Origin: Treponema sp.
GTDB taxonomy: Bacteria > Spirochaetota > Spirochaetia > Treponematales > Treponemataceae
Direction of reading: 5' to 3'
Length of the DNA stretch: 64,000 nt
Assembly: GCA_024402695.1 (NCBI GenBank)
Contig: JAKSTG010000002.1
Span: 1 to 64,000, forward strand
A program made the translations under genes and the position numbers. This document shows positions 1-9,832 of the stretch, in pieces. Below the pieces are notes generated by a model. That model was not told the origin of the DNA and made no database searches. It saw only the letters and a program-made list of their open reading frames with translations. The stretch's first letter is position 1; every line of letters begins with the position of its first letter.

Positions 1-52
1 CAGTCCTTAAAATCAGCCTAGTTAAAGTGTCCAATAATTGGGGTGCACTTCA
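1..52 (-). mobile_element. Outer end of a probable IS3-family (IS150-group-like) insertion sequence
   Basis: Read on the minus strand from position 52, the sequence starts TGAAGTGCACCCC, continues AATTATTGGACAC and then has a purine-rich stretch (AAGGA near position 5). This resembles the left terminus of IS150-group IS3 elements, whose ends have the form TG-A/T-A-CTG-CCCC followed by TTGGACA, with orfA starting soon after. If so, the element runs leftward out of the window and its orfA starts just outside. No transposase codons are visible here, so this rests on the terminal motif alone. Confidence 0.45.
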
Positions 53-74
53 TCATAGGGCGCTTTTTTATTCA

Positions 75-1277
75 CTAAGCAAGCATTATATAAATCAAAA
101 ATAAAACAATACATCCTATAACAGTCAGGAAAATACCGCTTCCAAGATTTTTTCTTGTCTTTTTCCCATACCAGATTAAAGGAATTCGCATTTCTTCTTT
201 TCTTAATCCCGCATGGTGAGACTTAAACTGGTGACAATTCTTATTCCACAAAATTGTTCTGTATGAGATTGCGGCCGCAACAAAGTCTCCGATTCCTGTT
301 GAATTTTCATTCAGTTTTCCAGGACCAAAAAGTTCTTTTTCCAAAGCCTCTTCTTTTGTAAAAAGAAGATAGTCTTTGCTGAACTTATCATTGAACTCTC
401 TTACGAACTGATCTTTGTATTCATCTTTTACAAAAAAACTGATGGCTCGTGGTTCCATACTGCAGGGACGTTCAAGCATATTGGCAATTTCAGGATAATC
501 TTCCTGAAGGAAAATGTTCTGAATATCTTCATGGCCATGATCCGCTGTAATAAGAAAAAGTGTGTCCTTTGTTGTTTCACAAAGATAAGCCATTTCAGCA
601 TTCAAGTCATTTATAATCTTCATTACATCATTGCTGCGGTTTCCCTGACGGTGAAGTTCATAGTCAGGACTTTCCCAGTATGCATAAGTAAAGGTTCGCT
701 TGGGAGTATTTACAGATTCTTTGATGGCGCGAATCCAGTCATGCATTTCTGAATAAGCATTCTCGCCAAAAGGGAAAATTGCATTTGCCTCTGCCTTTCC
801 ACTTTCGTTAATCAGATCGATTATGTTTTTATACGGAAGATATTTTCGAGCCACGCTGTAATCTGCGGCCGGTTCTTCGGTCCCCTGAATAGTATTCAAA
901 AAACAGCAAACATTTTTGTCTTCCTGTTTAAAATAAACATCCCATCCAAGCCATCCGTGTTCTGCAGGACTTAAACCTGAAAGCACTGTTGTTGTACTGG
1001 CTGTTGTTGTTGGAGGAAAAACCGAAGAATAATCTGAATACAGGTTACGACGTAAAAAATCGCGGTAAGAAAGATTTCGTTCAAGAATATTCATTCCAAG
1101 TCCATCAAGAAGAATAAGAACTACATGAGGAAAATTCTTTGAAAGAAGATAGTCTGCACCTGGCAAAGTTTCATGGAACGGCTTCACTCCGTAATAATTC
1201 AAAATTGAATTTGAAAGATTCAGAATGCTGTCGCTGTAATCTGGAAAACATGGTTCATCATTTTTTTCTTTTAGCAT
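75..1277 (-). CDS. Alkaline-phosphatase-superfamily phosphodiesterase / nucleotide pyrophosphatase-like protein
   Basis: This 400-residue protein belongs to the type I phosphodiesterase/nucleotide pyrophosphatase branch of the alkaline phosphatase fold, which hydrolyses phosphodiester or phosphonate bonds using two metal ions. The metal-binding aspartate is in LLDGLG (about residues 56-61). The nucleophilic threonine is probably in PPTTTAS (about 88-94). A second metal site is TADHGHED (about residue 243), and a late HHAGLR supplies a further histidine. A hydrophobic C-terminal segment (about 377-399) may anchor it to the membrane; no N-terminal signal peptide is seen. The substrate cannot be told from sequence. 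It is followed by the presumed IS end. Confidence 0.85.
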   Translation of the reverse strand: MLKEKNDEPCFPDYSDSILNLSNSILNYYGVKPFHETLPGADYLLSKNFPHVVLILLDGLGMNILERNLSYRDFLRRNLYSDYSSVFPPTTTASTTTVLSGLSPAEHGWLGWDVYFKQEDKNVCCFLNTIQGTEEPAADYSVARKYLPYKNIIDLINESGKAEANAIFPFGENAYSEMHDWIRAIKESVNTPKRTFTYAYWESPDYELHRQGNRSNDVMKIINDLNAEMAYLCETTKDTLFLITADHGHEDIQNIFLQEDYPEIANMLERPCSMEPRAISFFVKDEYKDQFVREFNDKFSKDYLLFTKEEALEKELFGPGKLNENSTGIGDFVAAAISYRTILWNKNCHQFKSHHAGLRKEEMRIPLIWYGKKTRKNLGSGIFLTVIGCIVLFLIYIMLA

Positions 1278-1352
1278 ATTTTAATTTTACCTTATATTTT
1301 CTTTTTTACCATAACAGACTTTTAATCAATTTTGTAATCTTTCTGGAAACTT

Positions 1353-2744
1353 TTACATCAGTTCTTCCATTAAGAATTTATATGCATAACCCCAGGCATC
1401 AATAAAAGCATAATCATGAACGTCATCTGGTAATTCAAGTAATTCAACTAAAGCTGATTTATTTTTCATATTTTCATAAAGCTTTTTGCTATTTTCAAAT
1501 GGAACCGAATCATCTGCCGGGCTATGAAGAATCTTAACTTTAACATTTTGTGGAACCGGAACATCAAGAGCGTTATTTTTTTCCAAAAGAGTTTTAAAAG
1601 CTATTCCATCATCTGAGTTTTCCGGATTAAAAAGCCAGTCGCGGGCTTCTTCCGAAAGCATTGAAAAACAAGGCTGATCTCCAAGGTATTCATCAATTTT
1701 TTCTTCAAGTATTTTTTCCGAAGATTTGTCCAGAAACAAAGGAACCACGTCTAAAAGAAATTTTTCCGTAAATACACGATTTTTATCCAAAAGAACCGGA
1801 TCCATTTTTTCCCACCCTAAGAAACAGTAAGGCATATAAAATGGATGAGGATATTTGTTTTCAGATTTGAAACATTCGACCATTGTCCCTGAAACATCCG
1901 CAGGTGCTGCCATTGGAAGAACAAGTTTCAAATCTATATCTTTCACTGGATTTTTCTGAAGTTCTTCCAGAAGTGCCAGGGTTGTGAAACCACCTTCAGA
2001 GTAACCTGCCAGAGCAACTTTACCATTAAAATCCAGTTCATTGTCATATATTCCTTCTCGTTTATTCGCCTTGAAAAACTGAACCGTCGCATTCAAAGCA
2101 TCACGAGAAGAAACTCCCAGAGCTTCTTTATTCATGTAAGGGTGAAAAACTTCCTTTTGTGTATATCCAAAGCCGGGAGTTTCAGGAAGAAGAACAGCCA
2201 CGCCCGTAGAAGCAAGATACCAGGCAGCCCACCATTCAGAATAATTGGAATTATTTGTTGTTGTTCCTGCATCAGCACCAATAAGAGTTCCATGATTAAT
2301 TACAACAAGAGGAAATTCTCCTGTTTTTTTATTTGAATATGGAAGAAGAAGTGAAGCACATTCTTCGCGGGCGTCCCCTTCAGAATATTCAGAAATATAA
2401 GTGATGTCATACCACAAGAGATTTACATTTGAAGTTCGTTTAGCTTTTGCAGTTACAAGAATGTTATTTTTTAAAGTTTCAAATCTTTCTTTTGTTAAAT
2501 GATCATTTTTTTCAAAGGACTTAAAAAAATTGCACATAAAGGGATAAGCATCCCCGTCTCCGCAATATACAACTTGTTTAAGATCTCCCTTTTTTTCGTT
2601 GTAGCCTTGTTTATACCGGAAAGAATTACAGGCTTTATTTTCTTTTGATAAATAAAACCCTGTTGTTGTTTGGCAGGATGCTAATACCAAAATTGCAAAA
2701 ACTGCAAAAGATAAAAACCATGAATTTAATAATTTTATTTTCAT
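1353..2744 (-). CDS. Lipoprotein alpha/beta-hydrolase, secretory-lipase-like
   Basis: This 463-residue protein has a lipoprotein signal peptide with lipobox LASC (Cys at residue 24), so it is probably anchored to a membrane outside the cytoplasm. The mature part looks like an alpha/beta-hydrolase. It has an oxyanion-region VVINHGTLIGAD, a nucleophile elbow GYSEGG (about 247-252), a late acidic region SPADDSVPF and a histidine in DDVHDYAF. This arrangement fits the secretory lipase (LIP) family and related esterases. Actual lipase activity is inference. The gene stands alone, transcribed divergently from the esterase gene that follows. Confidence 0.8.
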   Translation of the reverse strand: MKIKLLNSWFLSFAVFAILVLASCQTTTGFYLSKENKACNSFRYKQGYNEKKGDLKQVVYCGDGDAYPFMCNFFKSFEKNDHLTKERFETLKNNILVTAKAKRTSNVNLLWYDITYISEYSEGDAREECASLLLPYSNKKTGEFPLVVINHGTLIGADAGTTTNNSNYSEWWAAWYLASTGVAVLLPETPGFGYTQKEVFHPYMNKEALGVSSRDALNATVQFFKANKREGIYDNELDFNGKVALAGYSEGGFTTLALLEELQKNPVKDIDLKLVLPMAAPADVSGTMVECFKSENKYPHPFYMPYCFLGWEKMDPVLLDKNRVFTEKFLLDVVPLFLDKSSEKILEEKIDEYLGDQPCFSMLSEEARDWLFNPENSDDGIAFKTLLEKNNALDVPVPQNVKVKILHSPADDSVPFENSKKLYENMKNKSALVELLELPDDVHDYAFIDAWGYAYKFLMEELM

Positions 2745-2827
2745 AACTTCTCCAACACTTTTTCTTTCATTTTAATATAACAAGTTATCAATTGGAAAGC
2801 CTTTTGATTGATGTTAAACTTCTTTTT

Positions 2828-3952
2828 ATGAAGAAAACAATAATTAAAATTATTTCTATTTTCAGTTTAACTTCCTGTCTGTTTGCAGCAGATTTCAAAG
2901 CAACAAAAGGAAATGTAAAACTTCTTGGCCGAACTTATTTTGACGGCGATATTCTGTGGAACTGTTTTTCTGCTACAGGAGCAACTTTTGTGACAGATTC
3001 ATCAAAAGTTGAAATCACTCTTGCAGGAGACAACAAAGCAAACGGACAGCCTGTTGAAGGAAACACAGCAATCTGTCGCGTTGCAGTTTTTGTAGACGGT
3101 GAAAGGACTCACAATGTTCTCATGCAAAACCGCGAAGAAAAAATTCAGGTATATGAAAACAAAACTGGAAAGCATGAAATTAGAATTGTGAAACTTTCAG
3201 AAACAGGAAACTCTGTTTTCGGAATAAAAAACATTTCAGTTGATGACGGGAAAATCATTTCTCCAGTGGAAGATAAAAAACTTAAAATCGAATTTGTCGG
3301 CGATTCTATAACCTGCGGCTACGGTGTAGATGATGAAAATCGTAATCATCATTTTTCAACTCAGACAGAAGACGCTACAAAAACCTACGCATACAAAACA
3401 GCCGCAAATTTAAATGCAGACTACAGCATGGTTTCCTGTTCCGGCTGGGGAATCATTTCCGGATATTCTGGTGACGGACTGATCAAAGATAAACAGGTCA
3501 TGAAGATGGCCTATGACAAAACTGGTTTCACCTACAACGGCTTCGGAAAAAAATCATATATGGGCCAGCGGCTCCCTTGGGATTTCTCTACCTGGCAGCC
3601 AGACATTGTTGTTATCAATCTTGGAACAAATGATGCAAGCTACACAAAACGCATGGCAGACAGATGCAAAGCTTATGAAGAAGGATATGTTGAGTTCCTG
3701 AAAATGGTTCGAGCAAACAACCCTGAAGCTCAGATTGTCTGCATACTGGGATTGATGGGGTCTGACCTTTTCCTGAATATACAGAATGCCGTAAAGACAT
3801 ATTCTGCCGAAACAGGTGACGAAAAAGTCACCTGTGTGAAAATTCCACAAACTTCAGTATATGCCGCAGACTGGCATCCTGCAGAAAAAGGTCACGAAAA
3901 TGCAGCAAATGTACTTACAGATGCATTACAAAAGTATATTTCAAATGACTAA
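2828..3952 (+). CDS. Secreted SGNH-type carbohydrate esterase, CE2-like
   Basis: This 374-residue protein starts at ATG 2828, giving a typical signal peptide (MKKTIIKIISIFSL...LFA); an upstream in-frame start at 2792 would bury that signal. After a beta-rich N-terminal region (about 25-145) comes an SGNH hydrolase domain. It has the block I serine in GDSITCGYG (Ser160), block III GTNDAS and the Asp/His pair in DWHPAEKGHENA near the C-terminus. This two-domain layout is that of CE2 acetyl-xylan/acetyl-mannan esterases, which remove acetyl groups from plant polysaccharides. A partial GGTCAGACCCC-like repeat (3757-3767) lies within the gene. It converges with the next gene and overlaps it by 4 bp. 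Confidence 0.85.
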   Translation: MKKTIIKIISIFSLTSCLFAADFKATKGNVKLLGRTYFDGDILWNCFSATGATFVTDSSKVEITLAGDNKANGQPVEGNTAICRVAVFVDGERTHNVLMQNREEKIQVYENKTGKHEIRIVKLSETGNSVFGIKNISVDDGKIISPVEDKKLKIEFVGDSITCGYGVDDENRNHHFSTQTEDATKTYAYKTAANLNADYSMVSCSGWGIISGYSGDGLIKDKQVMKMAYDKTGFTYNGFGKKSYMGQRLPWDFSTWQPDIVVINLGTNDASYTKRMADRCKAYEEGYVEFLKMVRANNPEAQIVCILGLMGSDLFLNIQNAVKTYSAETGDEKVTCVKIPQTSVYAADWHPAEKGHENAANVLTDALQKYISND

Positions 3953-4515
3953 ATAAGCTTCTTTCCGTCGCTGAAGGCCTGACCTACTTTTTCACCGATT
4001 ACATAATAACCGTGATTTGAAGGATCATAAGCGATAGGACGAAGTTTTGTAATATCAATATTTCCTTCAGCATCAAGAACTTTATCATCTGCCACTACAT
4101 TTACGATTTTTCCGATGTAGTGGTATTCTTCTTTACTTGCATCCCCGTCAATGCGAAGAAGTTCACATTCCAGAGAAACAGGAAGTTCATTGATTACAGG
4201 TGCATTTACGAATTCACTCTTACGGGTTGTGAAACCTGCTTTCTTCATTTTTTCTGGTTCTTTGTTTGCACTAACAATACCCACATAATCACATGGAATA
4301 ACAGTATCTGCTGTACCAATTGCAACAGTGAAAGCTTTGTTGCGGTCAATGTTATCTGTTGTGGCATGTTTTGAAAGAGAAATGCAGATCTGGTCCATTT
4401 CCACAATTCCTCCCCAGGCAGCATTCATAGCGTTGGCATTTCCGTTTTCATCATAAGTTGCCAGAATCAGTACAGGCATTGGAAACATCATTGGTTTTGG
4501 TCCGAAATTTTTCAT
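3949..4515 (-). CDS. Flavin reductase-like domain protein (flavoredoxin family)
   Basis: This 188-residue cytoplasmic protein matches the flavin-reductase-like, FMN-binding split-barrel family over its full length. It opens with P-x-PVLILATYDENGNANAMNAAWGG, the segment that binds flavin, followed by ISLSKHATTDNIDRNKAFTVA, both typical of this family. Members reduce flavins or act as flavoredoxins; the partner is unknown. A purine-rich ribosome site (gaggagaatt) precedes the ATG. Confidence 0.85.
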   Translation of the reverse strand: MKNFGPKPMMFPMPVLILATYDENGNANAMNAAWGGIVEMDQICISLSKHATTDNIDRNKAFTVAIGTADTVIPCDYVGIVSANKEPEKMKKAGFTTRKSEFVNAPVINELPVSLECELLRIDGDASKEEYHYIGKIVNVVADDKVLDAEGNIDITKLRPIAYDPSNHGYYVIGEKVGQAFSDGKKLI

Positions 4516-4684
4516 CTTTTAATTCTCCTCTTTTTAAGTTTACTCCAACCAAAATAAAAAGTGAACTATTGAACCTTTGTAGAAACAGAAAAATCCATAA
4601 CAGTTCGTTTATTGGAATCAAAATCAAATGATGTTAAACTTTTAAAATCTTTTATAAATGCTTTAATAGGATTTCTAATGCTTT

Positions 4685-6052
4685 ATGTCAAAGAACGCTT
4701 CCCAGGATAAAACAGTTCTTTTTGAAACAATGCCTGTTCCTCAGGCGGTAATGAAACTTTGTATCCCTGCCATTATGGGAACTCTGGTTATGGTTCTGTA
4801 TTCCATTGCCGATACCTATTTTGTTGGTATGACCGGAGATCCGATCCAGAACGCCGCCGTAACGCTTGCGGGTCCAGTGCTTATGGCTTTCAACGCCGTG
4901 AACAATCTATTTGGAGTTGGAACTTCCAGTATGATGAGCCGCGGGCTTGGCCGCAAAGATTACGACGCAGTTGCCCGGAGCAGCGCCTTCGGCTTTTACG
5001 GCGCCCTTTTCTTTGCCATTATTTTTGCCGTCGGATACACTGCTTTCCAGCCTTTCTTCCTGAACATGCTTGGAGCAACAGACTCTACAGTTATCCCTAC
5101 AAGAGATTATCTTTTCTGGACCTGTACTCTTGGAGCAGTTCCGGCAATCATGAACGTTACCTTTTCACATCTTGTTCGTTCTGAAGGCGGCGCACTTATT
5201 GCCAGTGCCGGTGCAATGAGCGGATGTATTCTTAATATGATTCTGGACCCTTTCTTTATTCTTCCACAGTTCCTTGGAATGGGAGTCGTTGGAGCCGGTC
5301 TTGCAACTTTCATCGGTAACTGCGCAGCCTGTCTTGTCTTTGCAGGCTTCCTCCTTGTAAAACGGGGACAGACCTATGTTTGCATCGACCCAAGAAAATT
5401 CGGATTCAAAAAAGAAATTGTTCTTGGCATTTTTGCCGTTGGAATTCCAGCCTGTATCCAGAATCTTCTGAACGTTACAGGCATGACAATCCAGAACAAC
5501 CTTGCAGCCGGTTACGGTTCAGATGTTGTGGCCAGTATGGGAATTGCAGGCAAAATTAACGTTATTTCCTTCTATATTGCTATGGCAATTGGTCAGGGAG
5601 TCATGCCAATTATTGGTTATAACTTTGCCGCAAAGAATTCACAGCGTATGAAGGACGTTTTGAAGTTCACAATTAAAGTTGATGTAGCCTTCCTTGCAGT
5701 TACAACTTTCATTTATATGACTTTTGCTCCTCAATTGGTTCGCATGTTCCTTGATAACGATATTATCGTAAATTATGGAAAGAATTACCTTCGCCTTATG
5801 TCCACTGCAATTCCTTTCCTTTGTATGGATTTTTTGGCAATCGGTATTTTCCAGGCCTGTGGATTCGGCAAATATGCCCTTTTCTTTGCCTTCCTAAGAA
5901 AAATCATTCTGGAAATTCCGGCAATCATCCTTCTGAATTACCTGATTCCAGTTTATGGAATCGGCTGTTCACAGACTGTGGCAGAAGTAGGAATGTGTAT
6001 TGCTTCAATTTTCCTGATTAAGAAAGTGTTCAAAAAAATAGCAGAAAGCTAA
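4685..6052 (+). CDS. MATE-family multidrug/cation efflux transporter
   Basis: This 455-residue integral membrane protein has about twelve hydrophobic helices in two repeated halves, as in MATE antiporters that export drugs or metabolites using Na+ or H+ gradients. It opens with VLFETMPVPQAVMKLCIPAIMGTLVMVLYSIADTYFVG, which is typical of bacterial MATE proteins, and the mid-protein GQGVMPIIGYNFAAKN motif is also characteristic. ATG 4685 is the first sensible start. A bidirectional terminator follows and separates it from the convergent GH18 gene. Confidence 0.9.
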   Translation: MSKNASQDKTVLFETMPVPQAVMKLCIPAIMGTLVMVLYSIADTYFVGMTGDPIQNAAVTLAGPVLMAFNAVNNLFGVGTSSMMSRGLGRKDYDAVARSSAFGFYGALFFAIIFAVGYTAFQPFFLNMLGATDSTVIPTRDYLFWTCTLGAVPAIMNVTFSHLVRSEGGALIASAGAMSGCILNMILDPFFILPQFLGMGVVGAGLATFIGNCAACLVFAGFLLVKRGQTYVCIDPRKFGFKKEIVLGIFAVGIPACIQNLLNVTGMTIQNNLAAGYGSDVVASMGIAGKINVISFYIAMAIGQGVMPIIGYNFAAKNSQRMKDVLKFTIKVDVAFLAVTTFIYMTFAPQLVRMFLDNDIIVNYGKNYLRLMSTAIPFLCMDFLAIGIFQACGFGKYALFFAFLRKIILEIPAIILLNYLIPVYGIGCSQTVAEVGMCIASIFLIKKVFKKIAES

Positions 6053-6058
6053 AAAAAT

Positions 6059-6084
6059 GCCGGGTTCTTCGCCCGGCTTTTTTC
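6059..6084. terminator. Bidirectional rho-independent terminator
   Basis: The stem GCCGGG/CCCGGC (6059-6064 and 6072-6077) is flanked by an A-run on the left and a T-run on the right. It can therefore end transcription of the MATE gene and of the convergent GH18 gene. Confidence 0.85.
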
Positions 6085-7054
6085 ATTCAGTAAGAAGGAA
6101 GTCCCATATCTCCGGATCTTCCTGCCCTATTCTCCAGTATCCAATTTTGTTCAGACCATCTTTTTTATATGATGAAGCAAGACCGTGAACCGATACAAGA
6201 TCATTCATATATCCAGTAACTGTCACTTCAGTTTTGAAAGTGAATTTAGGAATTCCATTTTCATATTCGATTGAATCAACTTTGTTTTCTTCAAGAATTC
6301 TTGTTACGCTCGGATAAGTCCAGGCTGCCGCTGTAGTTTTATCTGCCCAGGTTCTTCCATAAAACGGAATACCCATAATGATTTTTTCCTGCGGAATAGT
6401 TTTCTTTGCATAGCGGGTTACATTCTTGCACCATTCGGGAGAGGCAACCGGCCCTGCAGATCCTCCGCTCCAGTGTTCGTCATAAGCCATTATGAAAACT
6501 CTGTCACAGAGCATCGAAATCTCCTGGTAAGGAAAGACCTCGTCGCTAAGACGGCGCACACGTGCCGGCACACAGACGCTGATCATTTTTCCTGGAAGTC
6601 TCTCCCGTAATTCTGCTATGAAGGAAAGATAAATATGCCGGTCTCGTGCCGGCACCAGCTCCAGGTCAATGTTAAGTCCGTCAAAAGGCTGAACTGCGTC
6701 AACCAGCTGGCGGATAATACTAGCGCGAACCATGTATTCAGGACTCAGAATAAAATGAGTCAGAGACTTACTGTCACAGATGAAAACCATGTGCCGTCTT
6801 TTTCCAGTTACCGGAACATCCTCAATTTTTGGAACGCTGATTAATTCTCCGTAACAATTTACGTCGGCTGCAAAATAACAGACGTCAGTTAAGGGAAGAT
6901 CGTCCCTGTATTCATTTGCCCGGGACATAGAAACATATCCCCAGGTTTCTTCAAAGTGCAGAGGGGTTATCTGGCTGTCTTTCTTTGCTAAAGAATATCC
7001 TGCGGTGGCAAATGCAAAGAAAAAGAGAAATAAGGCTGAGCGCTTGTTTTTCAT
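6083..7054 (-). CDS. Glycoside hydrolase family 18-like exported protein
   Basis: I chose the ATG at 7054 (7057 is equally possible), which gives a protein of about 323 residues starting with the signal peptide MKNKRSALFLFFFAFATAGYSLA. The open frame extends further upstream but those residues are basic and not signal-like. The GH18 barrel is shown by the catalytic motif FDGLNIDLE (acidic D-x-D-x-E type), by IMAYDEHW and by MGIPFYGRTWAD, as in YaaH/SpoVS-type and related GH18 enzymes that act on GlcNAc-containing polymers. The catalytic glutamate is present, so activity is plausible. The substrate (peptidoglycan or chitin-like) is unknown. Confidence 0.85.
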   Translation of the reverse strand: MKNKRSALFLFFFAFATAGYSLAKKDSQITPLHFEETWGYVSMSRANEYRDDLPLTDVCYFAADVNCYGELISVPKIEDVPVTGKRRHMVFICDSKSLTHFILSPEYMVRASIIRQLVDAVQPFDGLNIDLELVPARDRHIYLSFIAELRERLPGKMISVCVPARVRRLSDEVFPYQEISMLCDRVFIMAYDEHWSGGSAGPVASPEWCKNVTRYAKKTIPQEKIIMGIPFYGRTWADKTTAAAWTYPSVTRILEENKVDSIEYENGIPKFTFKTEVTVTGYMNDLVSVHGLASSYKKDGLNKIGYWRIGQEDPEIWDFLLTE

Positions 7055-7181
7055 CATATTAAAGATTATCGGCTTTTTTCGAGGATTTTTAAATTTTCGG
7101 GAACCTTTTCGTAAAATGCCTAAACTAACGCCCATTCATTTTCTTCTATAACAAAGGCCTTTTTTCTGTTAAAATGACCCT

Positions 7182-8711
7182 ATGTCTTTTATTTCTCTTC
7201 AGCATATCTCCAAAACTTTTGGAGAAGTTCATGCAAACCAGGATGTATGCCTTGATATAGAAAAAGGCGAAATCCTTGCTCTGCTTGGTGAAAACGGTTC
7301 AGGTAAAACCACTCTTGTTAACATGCTTGCCGGCCTTTATTCTCCGGATGAAGGAAGCATTTTTATTGACGGCAAAAAGCAGAATTTTGCCCGCCCTGCC
7401 GATTCAATTTCGGCTGGAATCGGTATGGTTCACCAGCATTATCTTTTGGTTGATGTTATGTCGGCTCTTGAAAACATTACCATGGGTGAAGCTAAAGCCG
7501 GCTTCTTTGTAAACAAAAAACAGATCCGTGAAAAAATCCTTAATCTTGAAGAGACTTACGGACTTAAAATTGACCCCGATAAAAAAATCTACGAAATGTC
7601 TGTCAGCGAAAAACAGACTGTCGAAATCCTTAAAGTACTTTATCGCGGTGCAAACATCCTCATTCTGGATGAACCGACTGCTGTTCTTACTCCACAGGAA
7701 ACTGAACACCTTTTTGATGTTCTGCGCCGCATGAAAGAACAGGGCTGTACTGTAATCATCATTACACACAAAATGAACGAAGTTATGGCCATTTCGGACC
7801 GGGTTGCAGTCCTTAGAAAAGGCGAATATGTGGGAAATGTATGTACAAAAGAGTCAAATCCTGCAGAATTAACCGCATTAATGGTTGGTCGCACTATAAA
7901 TCTGGAAATTGAACGCCCTTCTGTTGAACGCTCAGCAGAACCACTTCTGGATGTTAAAAACGTTACTTTCACCAATTCTGATGAAAACCGCAAAATCATT
8001 GATGACATGTCTTTTGAACTTTTCGGAGGCGAAATCCTTGGTGTTGCCGGTATTGCAGGTTCAGGGCAGAAAGAACTTTGTGAAGCAATTGCAGGTCTTC
8101 TGAAACCGGAAAACGGTTCCATTAAATTCATCGGAGATGAACTCATCGGTCTTTCTCCTTTGGCAATTAAAAAGAAGGGGCTTCGCATGAGCTTTGTTCC
8201 TGAAGACCGTCTTGGTATGGGTCTTGTTGCCGGCATGAATATTATAGACAACGTTATGCTCAAAACCTACGACGAAACAAAAGGCATCTTCATGGACCGC
8301 GAAGCCGGTAAAAACCGCGCCGAAGCAATCGTCGGTGAATACGACATCTCTACTCCTTCCATTAAACATCAGGTTAAAAAACTTTCCGGCGGAAATATTC
8401 AGAAAGTTCTTCTTGGCCGCGAAATAGGAATGAAACCAAAAGTTCTTGTTACAGCTTATCCTGTTCGCGGACTTGATATTGGAGCCTCCTACACAGTTTA
8501 CGACATGCTGAATAAGCAGAAAGAAAAAGGTGTAGGTGTTATGTTCATTGGTGAAGACCTAGACGTTCTTATGGCTCTTTCTGACCGCCTGATGGTTATT
8601 CATGACGGAAAAGTTATGGGCGTTGTTGATCCAAAAGAAATCAGTAAAGAAGACGTGGGCATGATGATGCTCGGCGACGTTAAACCTAATAACGCTAAGG
8701 ATGGTGAATAA
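7182..8711 (+). CDS. Nucleoside ABC transporter, duplicated ATPase subunit (YufO/PnrC type)
   Basis: This 509-residue protein has two ABC ATPase domains in tandem. The first has Walker A GENGSGKTT and Walker B ILILDEPTAVL. Its signature region reads MSVSEKQTVE instead of a canonical LSGGQ. The second has a shortened Walker A (GIAGSGQKE) and a good signature LSGGNIQK. This asymmetric double ATPase is typical of sugar and BMP-family nucleoside importers. With the two permeases that follow, each overlapping by one base (TAATG), it forms a purine-nucleoside-type importer comparable to T. pallidum PnrC-E. No receptor lipoprotein gene is adjacent. Confidence 0.9.
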   Translation: MSFISLQHISKTFGEVHANQDVCLDIEKGEILALLGENGSGKTTLVNMLAGLYSPDEGSIFIDGKKQNFARPADSISAGIGMVHQHYLLVDVMSALENITMGEAKAGFFVNKKQIREKILNLEETYGLKIDPDKKIYEMSVSEKQTVEILKVLYRGANILILDEPTAVLTPQETEHLFDVLRRMKEQGCTVIIITHKMNEVMAISDRVAVLRKGEYVGNVCTKESNPAELTALMVGRTINLEIERPSVERSAEPLLDVKNVTFTNSDENRKIIDDMSFELFGGEILGVAGIAGSGQKELCEAIAGLLKPENGSIKFIGDELIGLSPLAIKKKGLRMSFVPEDRLGMGLVAGMNIIDNVMLKTYDETKGIFMDREAGKNRAEAIVGEYDISTPSIKHQVKKLSGGNIQKVLLGREIGMKPKVLVTAYPVRGLDIGASYTVYDMLNKQKEKGVGVMFIGEDLDVLMALSDRLMVIHDGKVMGVVDPKEISKEDVGMMMLGDVKPNNAKDGE

Positions 8712-9832
8712 TGATTCATATCGTAGCAAAAAATGAACCTTCAAAAGCAAAGGAAAGAATCCTGCGTCTTTCGGCAGTTCTCCTTTCCCTTGTTGCCTCA
8801 GGAATTGTAATTGCCTGTATGGGAAAAAATCCATTCATGGTTTTCTGGAAAATCATTACCGGTTCAATCGGAAAAAAATATTACTTCACACAGACTGTTC
8901 ACAAAGCAATTCCGCTTACAATGCTGTCCCTCGGTATTGCTATGGCCTTCCGCATGAAGTTCTGGAATATCGGTGCAGACGGTCAGTTCTACATGGGCGC
9001 CTTTGGCGCAGCTTTAATCGCATTCAAATGTCCAGGGCTGCCAATGCCTGTAATGATTCCACTCATGATTCTGGCTTCCATTATCTGTGGTGGACTTTGG
9101 GCAACTCTGGCTTCTTTCTTCAAAAACAAATGGGGAGCAAGTGAAACTCTTGTAACTCTCATGCTCAACTACATTGCAACAAAATGGATAACATACCTTC
9201 AGTATGGTCCATGGAAACGTCCTGACGGATTCCCTCGCATGCCACGGTTCCCAGATGCTGCTATTCTTCCAAAAACAGGCGGCATTCACATCGGATGGAT
9301 TTTTACCCTGATCTGTATCGCTATCATTTTTGTGATTTTCAAGAAAACAAAACTGGGTTACGAAATTGATGTTATTGGTGAAAGCCAGGCAACAGCCCGC
9401 TATGCCGGTATCAACGTAACAAAAGTTACTTTCATCACTGTATTTATTTCGGGCGCCCTTTGTGGTATGGCTGGAATGATGCAGGCTTCGGCTATGGAAA
9501 AATCCCTGACCTATCAGCTTTCAGGCGGCCTTGGTTTTACAGCGGTAATCACAACCTGGCTCGGTCAGCTTAATCCAATCGTCATTACAATCGTTTCCTT
9601 CCTGTTCAGTATGCTCATCCAGGGCGGCGGCGGACTCCAGGCTTCAATGGGAATCCAGCCAACTATGGCACAGGTTATTCAGGGAATCATTATTTTCTTT
9701 GTACTGGGAAGTGAGTTCTTCCTTAAATACAAATTCGTATGGACAAGCAGCAAAGATTCAACAGTCCCTTCAGACACCCAGACTGCCCCTTCTGAAGAAA
9801 GTTCTTCAGAATCAGAAAAGGAGGATAAATAA
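8711..9832 (+). CDS. Nucleoside ABC transporter permease 1 (YufP/PnrD type)
   Basis: This 373-residue inner-membrane permease of the BPD_transp_2 (LivH/YufP) family has multiple hydrophobic helices. Typical segments are FWNIGADGQFYMGAFGAA and ATARYAGINVTKVTFITVFISGALCGMAGM. The C-terminal tail after about residue 350 is Ser/Glu/Lys-rich and cytoplasmic. Its ATG overlaps the stop codon of the ATPase gene, indicating translational coupling. Confidence 0.9.
   Translation: MIHIVAKNEPSKAKERILRLSAVLLSLVASGIVIACMGKNPFMVFWKIITGSIGKKYYFTQTVHKAIPLTMLSLGIAMAFRMKFWNIGADGQFYMGAFGAALIAFKCPGLPMPVMIPLMILASIICGGLWATLASFFKNKWGASETLVTLMLNYIATKWITYLQYGPWKRPDGFPRMPRFPDAAILPKTGGIHIGWIFTLICIAIIFVIFKKTKLGYEIDVIGESQATARYAGINVTKVTFITVFISGALCGMAGMMQASAMEKSLTYQLSGGLGFTAVITTWLGQLNPIVITIVSFLFSMLIQGGGGLQASMGIQPTMAQVIQGIIIFFVLGSEFFLKYKFVWTSSKDSTVPSDTQTAPSEESSSESEKEDK

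Noticed and set aside
7640-8263. 207-codon minus-strand open frame
   Set aside because: It lies wholly within the nucleoside ABC ATPase gene on the other strand and shows no family features.
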